Of a stretch of DNA of 64,000 nt, positions 53,409 to 61,711 are shown piece by piece. Within the stretch, counting starts at the first letter, position 1. Each line of letters opens with the position of its first letter. Below the pieces are notes generated by a model. It was given only the letters and a program-made list of their open reading frames with translations. It ran no database searches and was not told the DNA's origin. The DNA comes from Micromonospora sp. NBC_01699. GTDB lineage: Bacteria; Actinomycetota; Actinomycetes; Mycobacteriales; Micromonosporaceae. Location: assembly GCF_036250065.1 (NCBI RefSeq), contig NZ_CP109199.1:6880001-6944000 (forward strand). Direction: 5' to 3'. Position numbers and translations under genes: made by a program.

Positions 53409-54281
53409 ATGCGATCGACCCCCCTGGTCACCGTCCGCGCGGCATGCCGCCTGCTCGCCGTCGCGCTCGGCGCCACGATCGTGCTCGCCGTGACCGGCGC
53501 GCCCGCGTCGGCCCACGGTCAGCTCGCCGTCTCCGACCCGGTTGCCGGCGCCACCCTGTCGCGGCCGATGCAGGCGCTGGAGCTGTACTTCACCGAGGCT
53601 CCCACCGCCAACGCGTACTTCACCCTGACGACACCGAGCGGCGTACGGGTCGACGCCGGTTGGCAGCCCGGTCCGGACAAGCGGCTCGACCGCCCGGTCA
53701 CCGAACTGAACCTGGTCAACGGCAAGTGGGAGCCGAAGCTCTATCACACCGGATACTCCGCGTTCGTCCAGGTTTCGCACTGGCCGGAGAAGGGCGAGTA
53801 CACCGCCAGCTATCTCTCGGTCGCCTCCGACAGCGAGCCCGTACGCGGAACGGTGAAGTTCTCCTACTCCGGGGCGCCGACCGCCGCGCCGCAGGGCTGG
53901 ACCGCACCGACGAACGCCGCCGACCCGGCCCTGCTCGCCGCCGCCGAGAACCCGGACCGGCCGGCCTCGGCCAATCCCGGCGCGGTTACCGGCAGCAGCA
54001 CCGCACCGGCGGCGCCGGTTCCGGACACCGCGAGCGGCGCCACCGACGACGGCAGCCCGATGGTCTGGTTGTTGCCGGTGCTGCTCCTCGTCGGCGTGGC
54101 GGTCATCGTGGGCCTGACCCTGCGACCCCGGCGGACGGCACGGATCAACACCGGGCCGGCGAACCGCAGGCGACCGGTCACCACCGCCGCGGCCCGCCGT
54201 GCGGCGGCGGCCAGGAAAGCGGCGACCGGCTCCCGGTCCACCGGAAAGGCACAGCCGTCACGCAAACGCGGCAACCGCTGA
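53409..54281 (+). CDS. Second CopC-domain protein, membrane anchored
   Basis: 290 residues. Signal peptide ends PASA, giving mature N-terminus HGQLAVSDPVAGATLS, the CopC-type start with the copper-ligating His. The domain runs to VRGTVKFSYSG; a long Ala/Pro linker, a transmembrane helix near residue 220 (VWLLPVLLLVGVAVIVGL) and a very basic cytoplasmic tail (RRRPVTTAAARRAAAARKAA) follow. Divergent from the cupredoxin-like gene with an 88-base shared promoter region. A role in copper binding in the envelope is likely from the family. Confidence 0.82.
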   Translation: MRSTPLVTVRAACRLLAVALGATIVLAVTGAPASAHGQLAVSDPVAGATLSRPMQALELYFTEAPTANAYFTLTTPSGVRVDAGWQPGPDKRLDRPVTELNLVNGKWEPKLYHTGYSAFVQVSHWPEKGEYTASYLSVASDSEPVRGTVKFSYSGAPTAAPQGWTAPTNAADPALLAAAENPDRPASANPGAVTGSSTAPAAPVPDTASGATDDGSPMVWLLPVLLLVGVAVIVGLTLRPRRTARINTGPANRRRPVTTAAARRAAAARKAATGSRSTGKAQPSRKRGNR

Positions 54282-54467
54282 CCACGGATCGCCGGCCGCC
54301 GATCACTGACACGGATCACCGGCCGTCGACCGCTGATTCGACAATCGGCACCGCCGTCATTACAGCCGGTATCCACGTTAGTCAGAACGGCGAATGATAA
54401 CCGAAAGTTGTTGTCCCATAACGCTTTTCGCACCGGACGGGCATGTCCACCGGTACGGATCACACGG

Positions 54468-54473
54468 TAGAAT
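54468..54473 (+). promoter_or_regulatory. -10 element TAGAAT of the riboswitch transcript
   Basis: TAGAAT in an A/T-rich patch predicts transcription start near 54480, about 36 bases before the riboswitch P1 stem. No good -35 was seen. Confidence 0.5.
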
Positions 54474-54515
54474 TCTTCGCGGTCAACGCCAATCGGCGCC
54501 AACCGGCGCCGGCGG

Positions 54516-54632
54516 GACCGTCGCCTAATCGTCCTTGGACGAACCGGGGAACCGAGTACGTGGGGTGAATCCGCGACAGCGGTAGGGATCACTTCCATCC
54601 CGAACCCGTCAGCTAACCCGGTCGGCGACCAA
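54516..54632 (+). promoter_or_regulatory. c-di-AMP riboswitch (ydaO/yuaA type)
   Basis: Leader RNA element matching the ydaO consensus in order: P1 left strand GTCGCC with TAATC, ACCGGGGAACCGAG, TGGGGTGAATCCGCG, GGTAGGGATCACTTCCATCCC, GAACCCGTCAGCTAACCCGG, P1 right strand GGCGAC (54624-54629). The GGGGTGAAT and CCCGTCAGCTAACC blocks are diagnostic. In actinobacteria this class usually sits before cell-wall hydrolase genes and lowers their expression when c-di-AMP is high. Here it precedes a secreted coiled-coil protein by 15 bases, with the GGAAGGA ribosome binding site immediately after P1. Confidence 0.92.
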
Positions 54633-54646
54633 CGGAAGGATCATGC

Positions 54647-55657
54647 ATGACGGCACCCCTCCGCCGATGGTTCACGCCTGCCCTGGCATTGGTCACGACC
54701 CTGCTCATGGTGGCACCGTTCTCGGCTCCGGCCCTCGCCGCGCCGGCTACCCCGCCCGGGCCGGCCGAGTCCGACACGCCACTGCTGAGTGAGGTTCTTG
54801 AGGCGACCGGTCGCCGCTACCTCGAAGCGAAGGCCGCGCTCGACGCCTCGAAGAAGCGACAGGCCGTCCTCGCCACCGAGTTGGGGAAGGCCGAGGCGCA
54901 GATCGAGGAGCTGACCCCCCAGATCGCCGAGATCGCCGCCCGCTCCTACCGCACCGGCAAGCTCGGCGCCGTATCGGCGCTGCTCAACAGCGCCTCCCCG
55001 GACTTGTTCCTGCAACGGGCGGTCGCGATGGACGAGATGAACGCGGTCAACGACCAGAAGCTGCGCGAGCTCAACGCCGCCCGCGAACTGGCCGAACGTG
55101 CCAAGGCTCTGGCCGACGCCGAGGTCAAGGAGCAGGAGAAGCAGGCGACGGTGATGGCGCGGCAGAAGCAGGACGCCGAACGCTCACTCGCCCTGGTCGG
55201 CGGCAAGCGACTGACCAACGGCTTCGTCAACGCGAACTCGCCGGTGGCGAAGGCCGCCCCGCGTACGGCCAGTGGCGGTTGGCCGAGGGAGTCGTGCAGC
55301 AAGGACGACCCGACCACCGGAGGCTGCATCACCCCGCGCACGCTGCACGCGTACAACGAGGTGAAGAAGGCCGGCTTCAACCGTTTCGTCGGCTGTCACC
55401 GCAACGGTGGACCGTTCGAGCACCCGAAGGGCCGCGCCTGCGACTGGTCCCTGCTCAACAGCGGATTCGCTTCCGCCCGCAACCAGGACCAGCGGCTGTA
55501 CGGCAACAACCTCACCGCGTTCCTGGTCCGCAACGCAGAGCAGCTCGGCATTCTCTACGTCATCTGGTACAAGCAAATCTGGTTCCCCGCCACTGGCTGG
55601 AAGTCCTACAGCGGCGAGAGCGACCACACCGACCACGTACACATGTCCATGCTCTAA
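54647..55657 (+). CDS. Secreted coiled-coil protein with LAS-type peptidase-like C-terminal domain
   Basis: 336 residues; GGAAGGA 6 bases before the ATG. Signal peptide ends ALAAPA. Residues about 45-185 form a long Ala/Glu/Lys coiled coil (ALDASKKRQAVLATELGKAE), like regulators and anchors of cell-wall hydrolases. The C-terminal 120 residues contain CHRNGGPFEHPKGRACDWSL and YSGESDHTDHVHMSML; the spaced His/Asp/His residues suggest a zinc site like that of LAS-family peptidases. Control by a c-di-AMP riboswitch supports a role in cell-wall remodelling. Catalysis itself is unproven. Confidence 0.82.
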   Translation: MTAPLRRWFTPALALVTTLLMVAPFSAPALAAPATPPGPAESDTPLLSEVLEATGRRYLEAKAALDASKKRQAVLATELGKAEAQIEELTPQIAEIAARSYRTGKLGAVSALLNSASPDLFLQRAVAMDEMNAVNDQKLRELNAARELAERAKALADAEVKEQEKQATVMARQKQDAERSLALVGGKRLTNGFVNANSPVAKAAPRTASGGWPRESCSKDDPTTGGCITPRTLHAYNEVKKAGFNRFVGCHRNGGPFEHPKGRACDWSLLNSGFASARNQDQRLYGNNLTAFLVRNAEQLGILYVIWYKQIWFPATGWKSYSGESDHTDHVHMSML

Positions 55658-55798
55658 CCCCTCCCCCTCCCCGCGTGCCTCACCCCCTCGCCTCGTCGAT
55701 CTAGGGCATATGGGTGCTTGTTGATCTCTATTCACCACCATTTGCCCTAGATCGACGGGGAGAGAGGGTGAGGGCACGCGGGGAGGGAAGGGGAGGGG
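55658..55798. repeat. Long imperfect inverted repeat (MITE-like or giant hairpin)
   Basis: Left arm 55658-55708 and right arm 55743-55798 are about 85% complementary, including the 14-base core CGTCGATCTAGGGC and its complement; the 34-base loop is A/T-rich. It starts right after the preceding stop codon and ends 51 bases before the MarR gene. It may act as a terminator, or be a small palindromic mobile element. No ORF inside. Confidence 0.75.
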
Positions 55799-55848
55799 AG
55801 GGGGTTGGAGGAGGATGACGTGTCATCCTTGGTGGGTATCATGGGTGG

Positions 55849-56382
55849 GTGGCGGCGAACGGGGAACGGTGGCTCAGTGAGCGGGAGCAGCGTGCCTGGC
55901 GTTCCTTCATCACGATGCAGATGGAGTTGCAGAGCCGGCTGAACCGCCAACTGCTCGCCGACACCGGACTCTCCGAGAGCGACTATGCCGTGCTGGTCCA
56001 CCTCAGCGAGGCGCCCGGGATGCGGCTGCGGATCTTCCAGCTCCGGGCCCACCTCCAGTGGGAGAAGACCCGGCTCACCCACCACCTGGGGCGGATGGCC
56101 CGGCGCGGGCTGGTCGAGCGGGAGCCGTGTGTCACCGACCCCCGGGGCGCGTTCATCCTGATCACCGACACCGGTCTCCAGGAGATCACGCGGGCCGCAC
56201 CGAAACACGTGTCGCACGTACGGCGCTGGGTGGTCGACGTACTCACTCCCGAGCAACTGGACGCCCTCGCGGAGATCTCCGACATCGTGCGGGCCGGATT
56301 CGAGCAGGACACCGAACCCGAACCCTGCGACACCGAAACCGCCGACCCGTTCGACGCGGAGCCCGTGCCCGGCGACCACTGA
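55849..56382 (+). CDS. MarR-family transcriptional regulator
   Basis: 177 residues from a GTG at 55849. Winged-helix layout: FITMQMELQSRLNRQLLADT, LSESDYAVLVHLSEAPGMRL, LQWEKTRLTHHLGRMARRGL (recognition helix) and CVTDPRGAFILITDTG (wing). The C-terminus is acidic and disordered (DTEPEPCDTETADPFDAEP). Its target is not obvious: no divergent gene, and the upstream region is the large inverted repeat. Confidence 0.88.
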   Translation: MAANGERWLSEREQRAWRSFITMQMELQSRLNRQLLADTGLSESDYAVLVHLSEAPGMRLRIFQLRAHLQWEKTRLTHHLGRMARRGLVEREPCVTDPRGAFILITDTGLQEITRAAPKHVSHVRRWVVDVLTPEQLDALAEISDIVRAGFEQDTEPEPCDTETADPFDAEPVPGDH

Positions 56383-56472
56383 CACCGGGCCTACGACGAG
56401 AACCGGCCCGTGCCCCGGGGGGCATGAGGCCGGACCTGCGCCGAAGACCCGGCCTCACGGTGGGACCGGCGG

Positions 56473-56568
56473 GTTTGGCCCGGGGATGGCCGAGGTTGCG
56501 GCCGGTCGGGCGCGGTTGAGGTTTGGCCCGGGGACGGCCGAGGTTGCGGCCGGTCAGGCGCGGTTGAG
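56473..56568. repeat. 48-base tandem duplication spanning a stop codon
   Basis: Two adjacent 48-base copies (56473-56520 and 56521-56568) differing at two positions. The right copy contains the last codons and TGA stop of the minus-strand lipoprotein gene; in the left copy the TGA is CGA. Confidence 0.9.
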
Positions 56569-57246
56569 CACCCAGGTCAGGCCGCCAGCGTCCTTCGGGG
56601 TCAGGGTCAGGGTGTCGGTGCCGCACTGGTAGCGGCCCTCGCCGAGCAGCGGCTGGATGTCGACCACGTCGCCGCTGCGGCTGGCACCGTCACCGACGTA
56701 CTCGGAGATCTTGACGTTTTCGAACAGCGTGGCCGGCGTCGGCTCGGTCAACGCCACGGTGACGCGGGTGTCGCCCCACTGCAACGGTGGCACCGGGGCC
56801 CAGTCGCCGGTCGAGCCGCCGCCGGCACCGGTGCTGACCGTGCCGCTGGCCTTGCCGGCGTAGCTGAACGTGCCGGAGATCCTGGCGTCGCCGAGTTGCG
56901 CCTTGAAGGTCACCGGCTTCATCGTGCCGAAGTCGACAGTGGTCGCGCCGGTCGGACCGACCTGCACCAGGACCCCGTCCCCGCCGCTGATGCTGGCGCT
57001 GGCCAGCGTCCCGCCGGTCTGCCCGGCCGCCGAGGCGGTACGCCAGTTCCCGGTCACGCAGGACGCCACCGGGCCGCCGGTCGCCGGTCCTGCACTGGCG
57101 CTGGCGCTGCCGGACGGCGCCACGGTGCCGGTACCGCCGGACGGGCTCGGTGTGGCCAGACCGACGGCTCCACCATCGGTGCAGCCGCTCGCGGCCAGGC
57201 CCAGTCCGGCCAGGGCCGCCACTGCCGCTATCGCCGATGTACGCAT
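56554..57246 (-). CDS. Secreted lipoprotein of unknown function
   Basis: 230 residues. Signal peptide with lipobox LAASGC gives a mature N-terminal Cys at residue 22, then a Gly/Ser/Thr/Pro linker. The globular part begins near SCVTGNWRTASAAGQTG and contains two well-placed cysteines (ASCVTGNW and GRYQCGTDTLTL), likely a disulfide closing a beta-barrel. The TGNW...YxCxxxTL pattern recalls lipocalin-like envelope proteins. Function not recognised. ATG at 57246; divergent from manD with a 220-base gap. Confidence 0.78.
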   Translation of the reverse strand: MRTSAIAAVAALAGLGLAASGCTDGGAVGLATPSPSGGTGTVAPSGSASASAGPATGGPVASCVTGNWRTASAAGQTGGTLASASISGGDGVLVQVGPTGATTVDFGTMKPVTFKAQLGDARISGTFSYAGKASGTVSTGAGGGSTGDWAPVPPLQWGDTRVTVALTEPTPATLFENVKISEYVGDGASRSGDVVDIQPLLGEGRYQCGTDTLTLTPKDAGGLTWVLNRA

Positions 57247-57466
57247 TCTTCCTCCTCCAGTTGTCCGTGGCGGCTACCGTCGCGCCGATCGTGGCGGCGC
57301 CACGGGATCCGCCCACCCACTTCTGCTACCCCGAACCGGACATCGACCAAACCGAAGGCAATACGCTGCCTGAGGAACGCCCACACCGCCCACACCGCCC
57401 GCCGCCACCGGAGCCGCCACCCGCGCCCGCGCCACCACCCGCGCCCGTCCCCTCGGAAGGCACCCA

Positions 57467-58678
57467 ATGAAGATCATCGCCGCCGACGTCTTCGTCACCT
57501 GCCCCGGCCGCAACTACGTCACCCTGAAGATCACCACGGACGACGGCCTGGTCGGGTACGGCGACGCCACCCTCAACGGCCGTGAGTTGTCCGTCGCGTC
57601 GTACCTGCGGGATCATCTCGTTCCGCTGCTGGTCGGGCGGGACGCGGCCCGGATCTCCGACACCTGGCAGTACCTGTACCGGGGCGCCTACTGGCGGCGG
57701 GGTCCGGTGACGATGACCGCCATCGGCGCCGTCGACGTGGCCCTGTGGGACATCAAGGGCAAGGCCGCCGGCCTGCCGGTCTACCAGCTCCTCGGCGGGG
57801 CGGCCCGGGACGGTGTCACGGTCTACGGCCACGCCAGCGGCGCCGGGATCGACGACGCGGTGGCCGACGTGGCCCGCTTCCTGGAAGCCGGTTACCGGGC
57901 GGTCCGGGTCCAGTCCGCGATCCCCGGACTCACCTCGACCTACGGTATCCGGGTCGGCGGCGGCCTGACCTACGAGCCGGCCGCGCACGACCGGCCGGCC
58001 GAGGACGTCTGGGACACCGCCGCCTACCTCGACTTCGTGCCGAAGCTCGTCGCCGCCACCCGCGACCAGCTCGGCTACGGCTTCCACCTGCTGCACGACG
58101 TGCACCACCGGCTCACCCCGATCGAGGCGGCCCGGCTCGGGAAGTCGCTGGAGCCGTACCGGATGTTCTGGATCGAGGACAGTACGCCGGCCGAGGACCA
58201 GTCGGCGTTCCGGCTGATCCGGCAGCACACCGTCACCCCGCTGGCGGTCGGGGAGGTCTTCAACACGATCTGGGACTGCAAGGACCTGATCTCCGAGCGG
58301 CTGGTCGACTACATCCGTACGTCGGTGCCGCACACCGGTGGGATCACCCACACCAAGCGGGTCTTCGACTTCGCCGACACCTACGGCGTGAAGTCGGGCT
58401 CGCACGGGGCGGGCGACGTCTCGCCGATCGGCATCGCCGCGGCGCTGCACCTGGACCTGACGATCCCGAACTTCGGCATCCAGGAGTACATGGACCACCT
58501 CGACCCGGCCGGTGAGGTGTTCCAGGCCGGCTACCGGTTCGCCGACGGGATGCTGCACCTCGGTGACGAGCCGGGCATCGGTGTCCGGTTCGACGAGGAG
58601 GCCGCCGCGCGGTACCCGTACACGCCCAGGTATCTGCCGGTGAACCGGCTCGCCGACGGCTCGATGCACGACTGGTGA
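57467..58678 (+). CDS. ManD-type mannonate dehydratase, enolase superfamily (RspA-like)
   Basis: 403 residues. Enolase-superfamily barrel with a capping N-terminal domain ([20 protein letters not shown]). Metal ligands are in [24 protein letters not shown] and [13 protein letters not shown]; the [11 protein letters not shown] and FGIQEYM segments are typical of ManD. It dehydrates D-mannonate to 2-keto-3-deoxygluconate, though some members act poorly on it. The gap upstream (57247-57466) is strikingly C-rich on the plus strand and ends in GGAAGG before the ATG. No sugar-acid operon partners adjoin it. Confidence 0.88.
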   Translation: MKIIAADVFVTCPGRNYVTLKITTDDGLVGYGDATLNGRELSVASYLRDHLVPLLVGRDAARISDTWQYLYRGAYWRRGPVTMTAIGAVDVALWDIKGKAAGLPVYQLLGGAARDGVTVYGHASGAGIDDAVADVARFLEAGYRAVRVQSAIPGLTSTYGIRVGGGLTYEPAAHDRPAEDVWDTAAYLDFVPKLVAATRDQLGYGFHLLHDVHHRLTPIEAARLGKSLEPYRMFWIEDSTPAEDQSAFRLIRQHTVTPLAVGEVFNTIWDCKDLISERLVDYIRTSVPHTGGITHTKRVFDFADTYGVKSGSHGAGDVSPIGIAAALHLDLTIPNFGIQEYMDHLDPAGEVFQAGYRFADGMLHLGDEPGIGVRFDEEAAARYPYTPRYLPVNRLADGSMHDW

Positions 58679-58718
58679 GACCCGTGGGCCGCCGCCGGGT
58701 CGCGCGGGGTCGGTCTCA
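58676..58718. terminator. Inverted repeat joining two convergent stop codons
   Basis: TGAGACC (58676-58682) and GGTCTCA (58712-58718) form the outer arms. Each arm contains the TGA stop of one of the convergent genes, manD on the plus strand and the esterase on the minus strand. The intervening 29 bases are very GC-rich. Confidence 0.5.
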
Positions 58719-59972
58719 GAGCCCCGCCGGGTACGTCTCCAGCTCGCCCGGCTCCGCGAAGGCCTGCAATTCGTGTACGGCGGTGGTCTGGTCGCACCAG
58801 ATGAACGCGTCGTACCGGTCGGCCAACCGGGTAGGTACGTAGTTGCCCCACTCCTCGAACGACGGGTCGTAGACCACCCCGATCGCCCGGTGGTCGGCCG
58901 GCTCGTTCAGCCACTCCGGACGGTCGCCGTGGGAGAGCACGAGCAGCGCCCGTTCGGGCAGCATGCCGTGCATCCGGTCCTCCAGCGAGCCGGGGCGGGC
59001 CGGCGGCACGGTCATGATCTCGGCCGGTGCGCCCCAGCGCGGCGCGGCGACCACCGTTCCCTGGTAGCCGCCGAAGCCGACCAGGGTCACCTCGTCGGCC
59101 CCGTGCCGCTCACGGGCCAACTGGCCGAGGTTGGTCATGCCGGCGTCGGCCATGTCGGTGGCCCGCGCGTCGCCGATGTGGGTGTTGTGCGCCCAGACCA
59201 CCGCCCGGGTGTCCGGCCCGTACCGGTCCAGCAGCCGGTCCAGGGTGTCCGCCATGTGCGTGTCGCGTACGTTCCACGACTGCGGGCCGCCCGCCACCAT
59301 GGCCCGGTAGTACCGCTCCGCGCCCGCCACCACCTCGGCGTTCTGCCACGCGGCGAACCGGTCCGCCCCGTCGGACGCGGCGCGGGCCCGTACGGCTGCC
59401 AGCAGTCGGATCACCTCGTCCTCGCAACTGGCCGAGACGAACCGGCTGGCCAGCCCGTACTCCTCGACCTGCTGCCCGTATGGCTCGAAGCAGCGGTAAG
59501 CCTCCCGGGCGGCGGCCACCGCGGCCGGGTCGTCCTCACCGAGGTAGTCGAAGATCGCCCGCATCGAGTCCCACAGGCTGTAGACGTCGAGCCCGTGGAA
59601 GCCGACCCGGTCCGGCTCCGCCCGGTCGGAGTTCCAGGCGCGCAGCCAGTGGCAGAACCGGGCCACCTCGGCGTTGGCCCACATCCAGGTGGGCCAGCGT
59701 TCGAACCGCTCCAGCGCGACCTGCGGGTCGGTGTCGGCGCCCGGTGCGGCGGTCACCGAGCGGTGTACCCGGTCGCAGTCGGGCCAGTCGCCCTCGACGG
59801 CCACGAAGTTGAACCCGCACTCGGCGATCAGCCGGCGGGTGAACTGCTCGCGCAGCCGGTAGTAGTCGTACCCGCCGTGGCTCGCCTCGCCCAGCATCAC
59901 CACTCGGGCGCGGCCGACGTGGGCCAGCAACGGATCGAAGTCGCCCGGTCCCCCGAGCCGGTGCACCTGCAT
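58716..59972 (-). CDS. Erythromycin esterase family protein
   Basis: 418 residues with the catalytic pattern of the family: RVVMLGEASHGGYDYYRLRE (Glu and His), FVAVEGDWPDCDRVH and VVWAHNTHIGDARATDM. Named members hydrolyse the macrolide lactone ring, but most chromosomal actinomycete members have no tested macrolide activity. The product starts MQVHRLGGPGDFDPLLAHVG at ATG 59972. An erm-like gene lies 1.7 kb away on the same strand, making a macrolide-related role worth testing. Confidence 0.88.
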   Translation of the reverse strand: MQVHRLGGPGDFDPLLAHVGRARVVMLGEASHGGYDYYRLREQFTRRLIAECGFNFVAVEGDWPDCDRVHRSVTAAPGADTDPQVALERFERWPTWMWANAEVARFCHWLRAWNSDRAEPDRVGFHGLDVYSLWDSMRAIFDYLGEDDPAAVAAAREAYRCFEPYGQQVEEYGLASRFVSASCEDEVIRLLAAVRARAASDGADRFAAWQNAEVVAGAERYYRAMVAGGPQSWNVRDTHMADTLDRLLDRYGPDTRAVVWAHNTHIGDARATDMADAGMTNLGQLARERHGADEVTLVGFGGYQGTVVAAPRWGAPAEIMTVPPARPGSLEDRMHGMLPERALLVLSHGDRPEWLNEPADHRAIGVVYDPSFEEWGNYVPTRLADRYDAFIWCDQTTAVHELQAFAEPGELETYPAGL

Positions 59973-60029
59973 GTCCGGGCCTACCCGGCCGACCCGACGA
60001 CAAACCGACCGGCGGGCGCCGCCGTCGGC

Positions 60030-61034
60030 TCAGGCCGCGCCGGCCCCGGCGCGCGTCGCGCGGTTGCGGCGCACCAGGTACGCCAGGAAGGCGACGACCA
60101 CGACCGCGAGCAGCAGCCCGGCGCCGATGGCCAGCACGGGTGCCGAGCGCCCGTCGGGTTCCGCCACTATCGCGCCGACCGGTGCCGGCAGGGTCAGCGT
60201 CGCCTCGGTTACCCGCTCGACGGTGCCGCTGAGCAGCACCAACCGCGCGTCCCAGCGGCCGTCCGGCAGCGGCTGGTCCAGCACCACATGCACCTGCCCG
60301 GACTGGCCCGGCAGGATGGACACGCCGCTGGCCACGTCGAACGGTCCGGCCCTGAGGGTGCCGGAGGAGTGGGCCAGGGTGAGGGTGCCGGCCATGTCGA
60401 GGGCGCGTCCACCGGTGTTGTGCACCTCGGCGGTGACCACCGGCCACTGGCCGGCGGGCGGGCCGAACGCCAGTCCGTCGACCCGGAAGTCGGTCGCCGG
60501 TTCGCCGCCCGTACCGATGTCGAGGTAGACCCGTACGCCCACCCGGCGGATCTGGCCGACGTTGCTGTCGTCGGACGGCGGCCGGGTGACCTGGGCCCAG
60601 ACGGCCGCGTACCGTTCGCCGGCCGAGGCGGTCTCCGGCACGGTGATGGTGACCCGGACGAGCTTCTTGCTGTTCGGGGCCAGGTCGACGCTCGGCACCT
60701 CGACGCCTATCCAGTCGCTCAGCTCGTTGGCGGTACGTCCGTCGGCACCGACGAAGACACTTTCCTCGATCGAGGCGCCGGCGGCGTACAGCTCGATTTT
60801 CCGTTGTTCGGACGACGAGTTGCGGACCTCGATCCGGCGATTGATGGTCGCGCCGGGCTTGAGGTGGTCGATGATGTACGTCCGGGCGCGCGGATCCTGG
60901 ACCCGGGCGGCGGGGATGTCCAGCAGTCGGATGCTGATCCGGCCATCCTCGTCGTCCCCGTTCGGGGCGCGGGACACGGCGCCGGCCGGCGGTACGGGCA
61001 CCGTGACCGTCAGTACGGCGACGGCGGCCAGCAC
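60030..61034 (-). CDS. DUF916-like (WxL-interacting) cell-surface protein
   Basis: 334 residues from a GTG at 61034. Hydrophobic signal (LAAVAVLTVTVPVPPAG); the positive n-region expected of a signal peptide (RLRR) lies just upstream in frame, so the true start may be a non-standard codon such as CTG at 61064. The Ig-like domain follows DUF916: IIDHLKPGATINRRIEVRNS, KIELYAAGA and ERYAAVWAQV. A second beta domain and a C-terminal transmembrane helix (VLAIGAGLLLAVVVVAFLAY) with a basic tail follow. It partners the WxL-like gene upstream. Confidence 0.75.
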   Translation of the reverse strand: MLAAVAVLTVTVPVPPAGAVSRAPNGDDEDGRISIRLLDIPAARVQDPRARTYIIDHLKPGATINRRIEVRNSSSEQRKIELYAAGASIEESVFVGADGRTANELSDWIGVEVPSVDLAPNSKKLVRVTITVPETASAGERYAAVWAQVTRPPSDDSNVGQIRRVGVRVYLDIGTGGEPATDFRVDGLAFGPPAGQWPVVTAEVHNTGGRALDMAGTLTLAHSSGTLRAGPFDVASGVSILPGQSGQVHVVLDQPLPDGRWDARLVLLSGTVERVTEATLTLPAPVGAIVAEPDGRSAPVLAIGAGLLLAVVVVAFLAYLVRRNRATRAGAGAA

Positions 61035-61053
61035 CGCCAGCCGGCGGAGGCGA

Positions 61054-61596
61054 TCAGAGAACAGAATGGGTCACCGTGCCCGTGTAGACACCGGCGACGG
61101 CGGTCTCCGGGATGTTGACCAGCAGGGTCGGGTTCCAGGTCGCGGAGTTGTCACCACTGCCCGCGGTGTGGGTGAAGACGGTCCGCGGCACGTTGATGAT
61201 CACGGCGTCGGCCGCGGTCGGCTGGGCCGGTGTGAAGGTGCCGTTTCCGCTGGTCGCGGTGGCGCCACCGGACCAGTAGAGGACGTTGATGTCGGGGATC
61301 GTCTCGGCCGGGGTGCCGCCGCCGGTGGTGAAGTCGGTGGAGATGACGGTCGCGGTCCAGGCGGCGTTGAGCGCGGCACGCTCATCGGCCACGGTCACCG
61401 GGCCGATCTGGCCGGTCGCGGTGTCACCCGGGTTGGCCGAGCCGATGTTCGCCGTCGGTGGAACGGTGATGGTGAGCCCGTCCTCGGCGGTCACGGTCAG
61501 GGTGACGATGGTGTCCTCCGCCATCGCGGCGGTCGCCGGGCCGAGGACCAGCGCCAGGCCGGCCACGCCGCCGACCAGTACCTTCGTTCTCTTCAT
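61054..61596 (-). CDS. WxL-like secreted surface protein
   Basis: 180 residues from ATG 61596 (GGAGAG upstream). Signal peptide ends ATAAMAE. Mature beta-rich protein with ERAALNAAWTATVISTDFTT and a C-terminal AGVYTGTVTHSVL, matching the two signature regions of WxL proteins; the second Trp-x-Leu is replaced by THSVL. WxL proteins bind peptidoglycan through DUF916-domain partners, and such a partner is encoded immediately downstream. ATG and downstream gene spacing indicate an operon. Confidence 0.72.
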   Translation of the reverse strand: MKRTKVLVGGVAGLALVLGPATAAMAEDTIVTLTVTAEDGLTITVPPTANIGSANPGDTATGQIGPVTVADERAALNAAWTATVISTDFTTGGGTPAETIPDINVLYWSGGATATSGNGTFTPAQPTAADAVIINVPRTVFTHTAGSGDNSATWNPTLLVNIPETAVAGVYTGTVTHSVL

Positions 61597-61711
61597 GACA
61601 CTCTCCATTATTTGCAGCAAAAAGGGCAGAGCCGACAAGTCGTCAGCTTAATTTCAGCTCTGCCCCACTGCCCTACAAACTCAATATTCGACGCAACTCG
61701 TGCACTACCGG

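Noticed and set aside
57386-57450. C-rich, G-poor stretch upstream of manD as a Rho utilisation site
   Set aside because: Composition is suggestive, but position upstream of the start codon and lack of any defined rut consensus make it unsupported.
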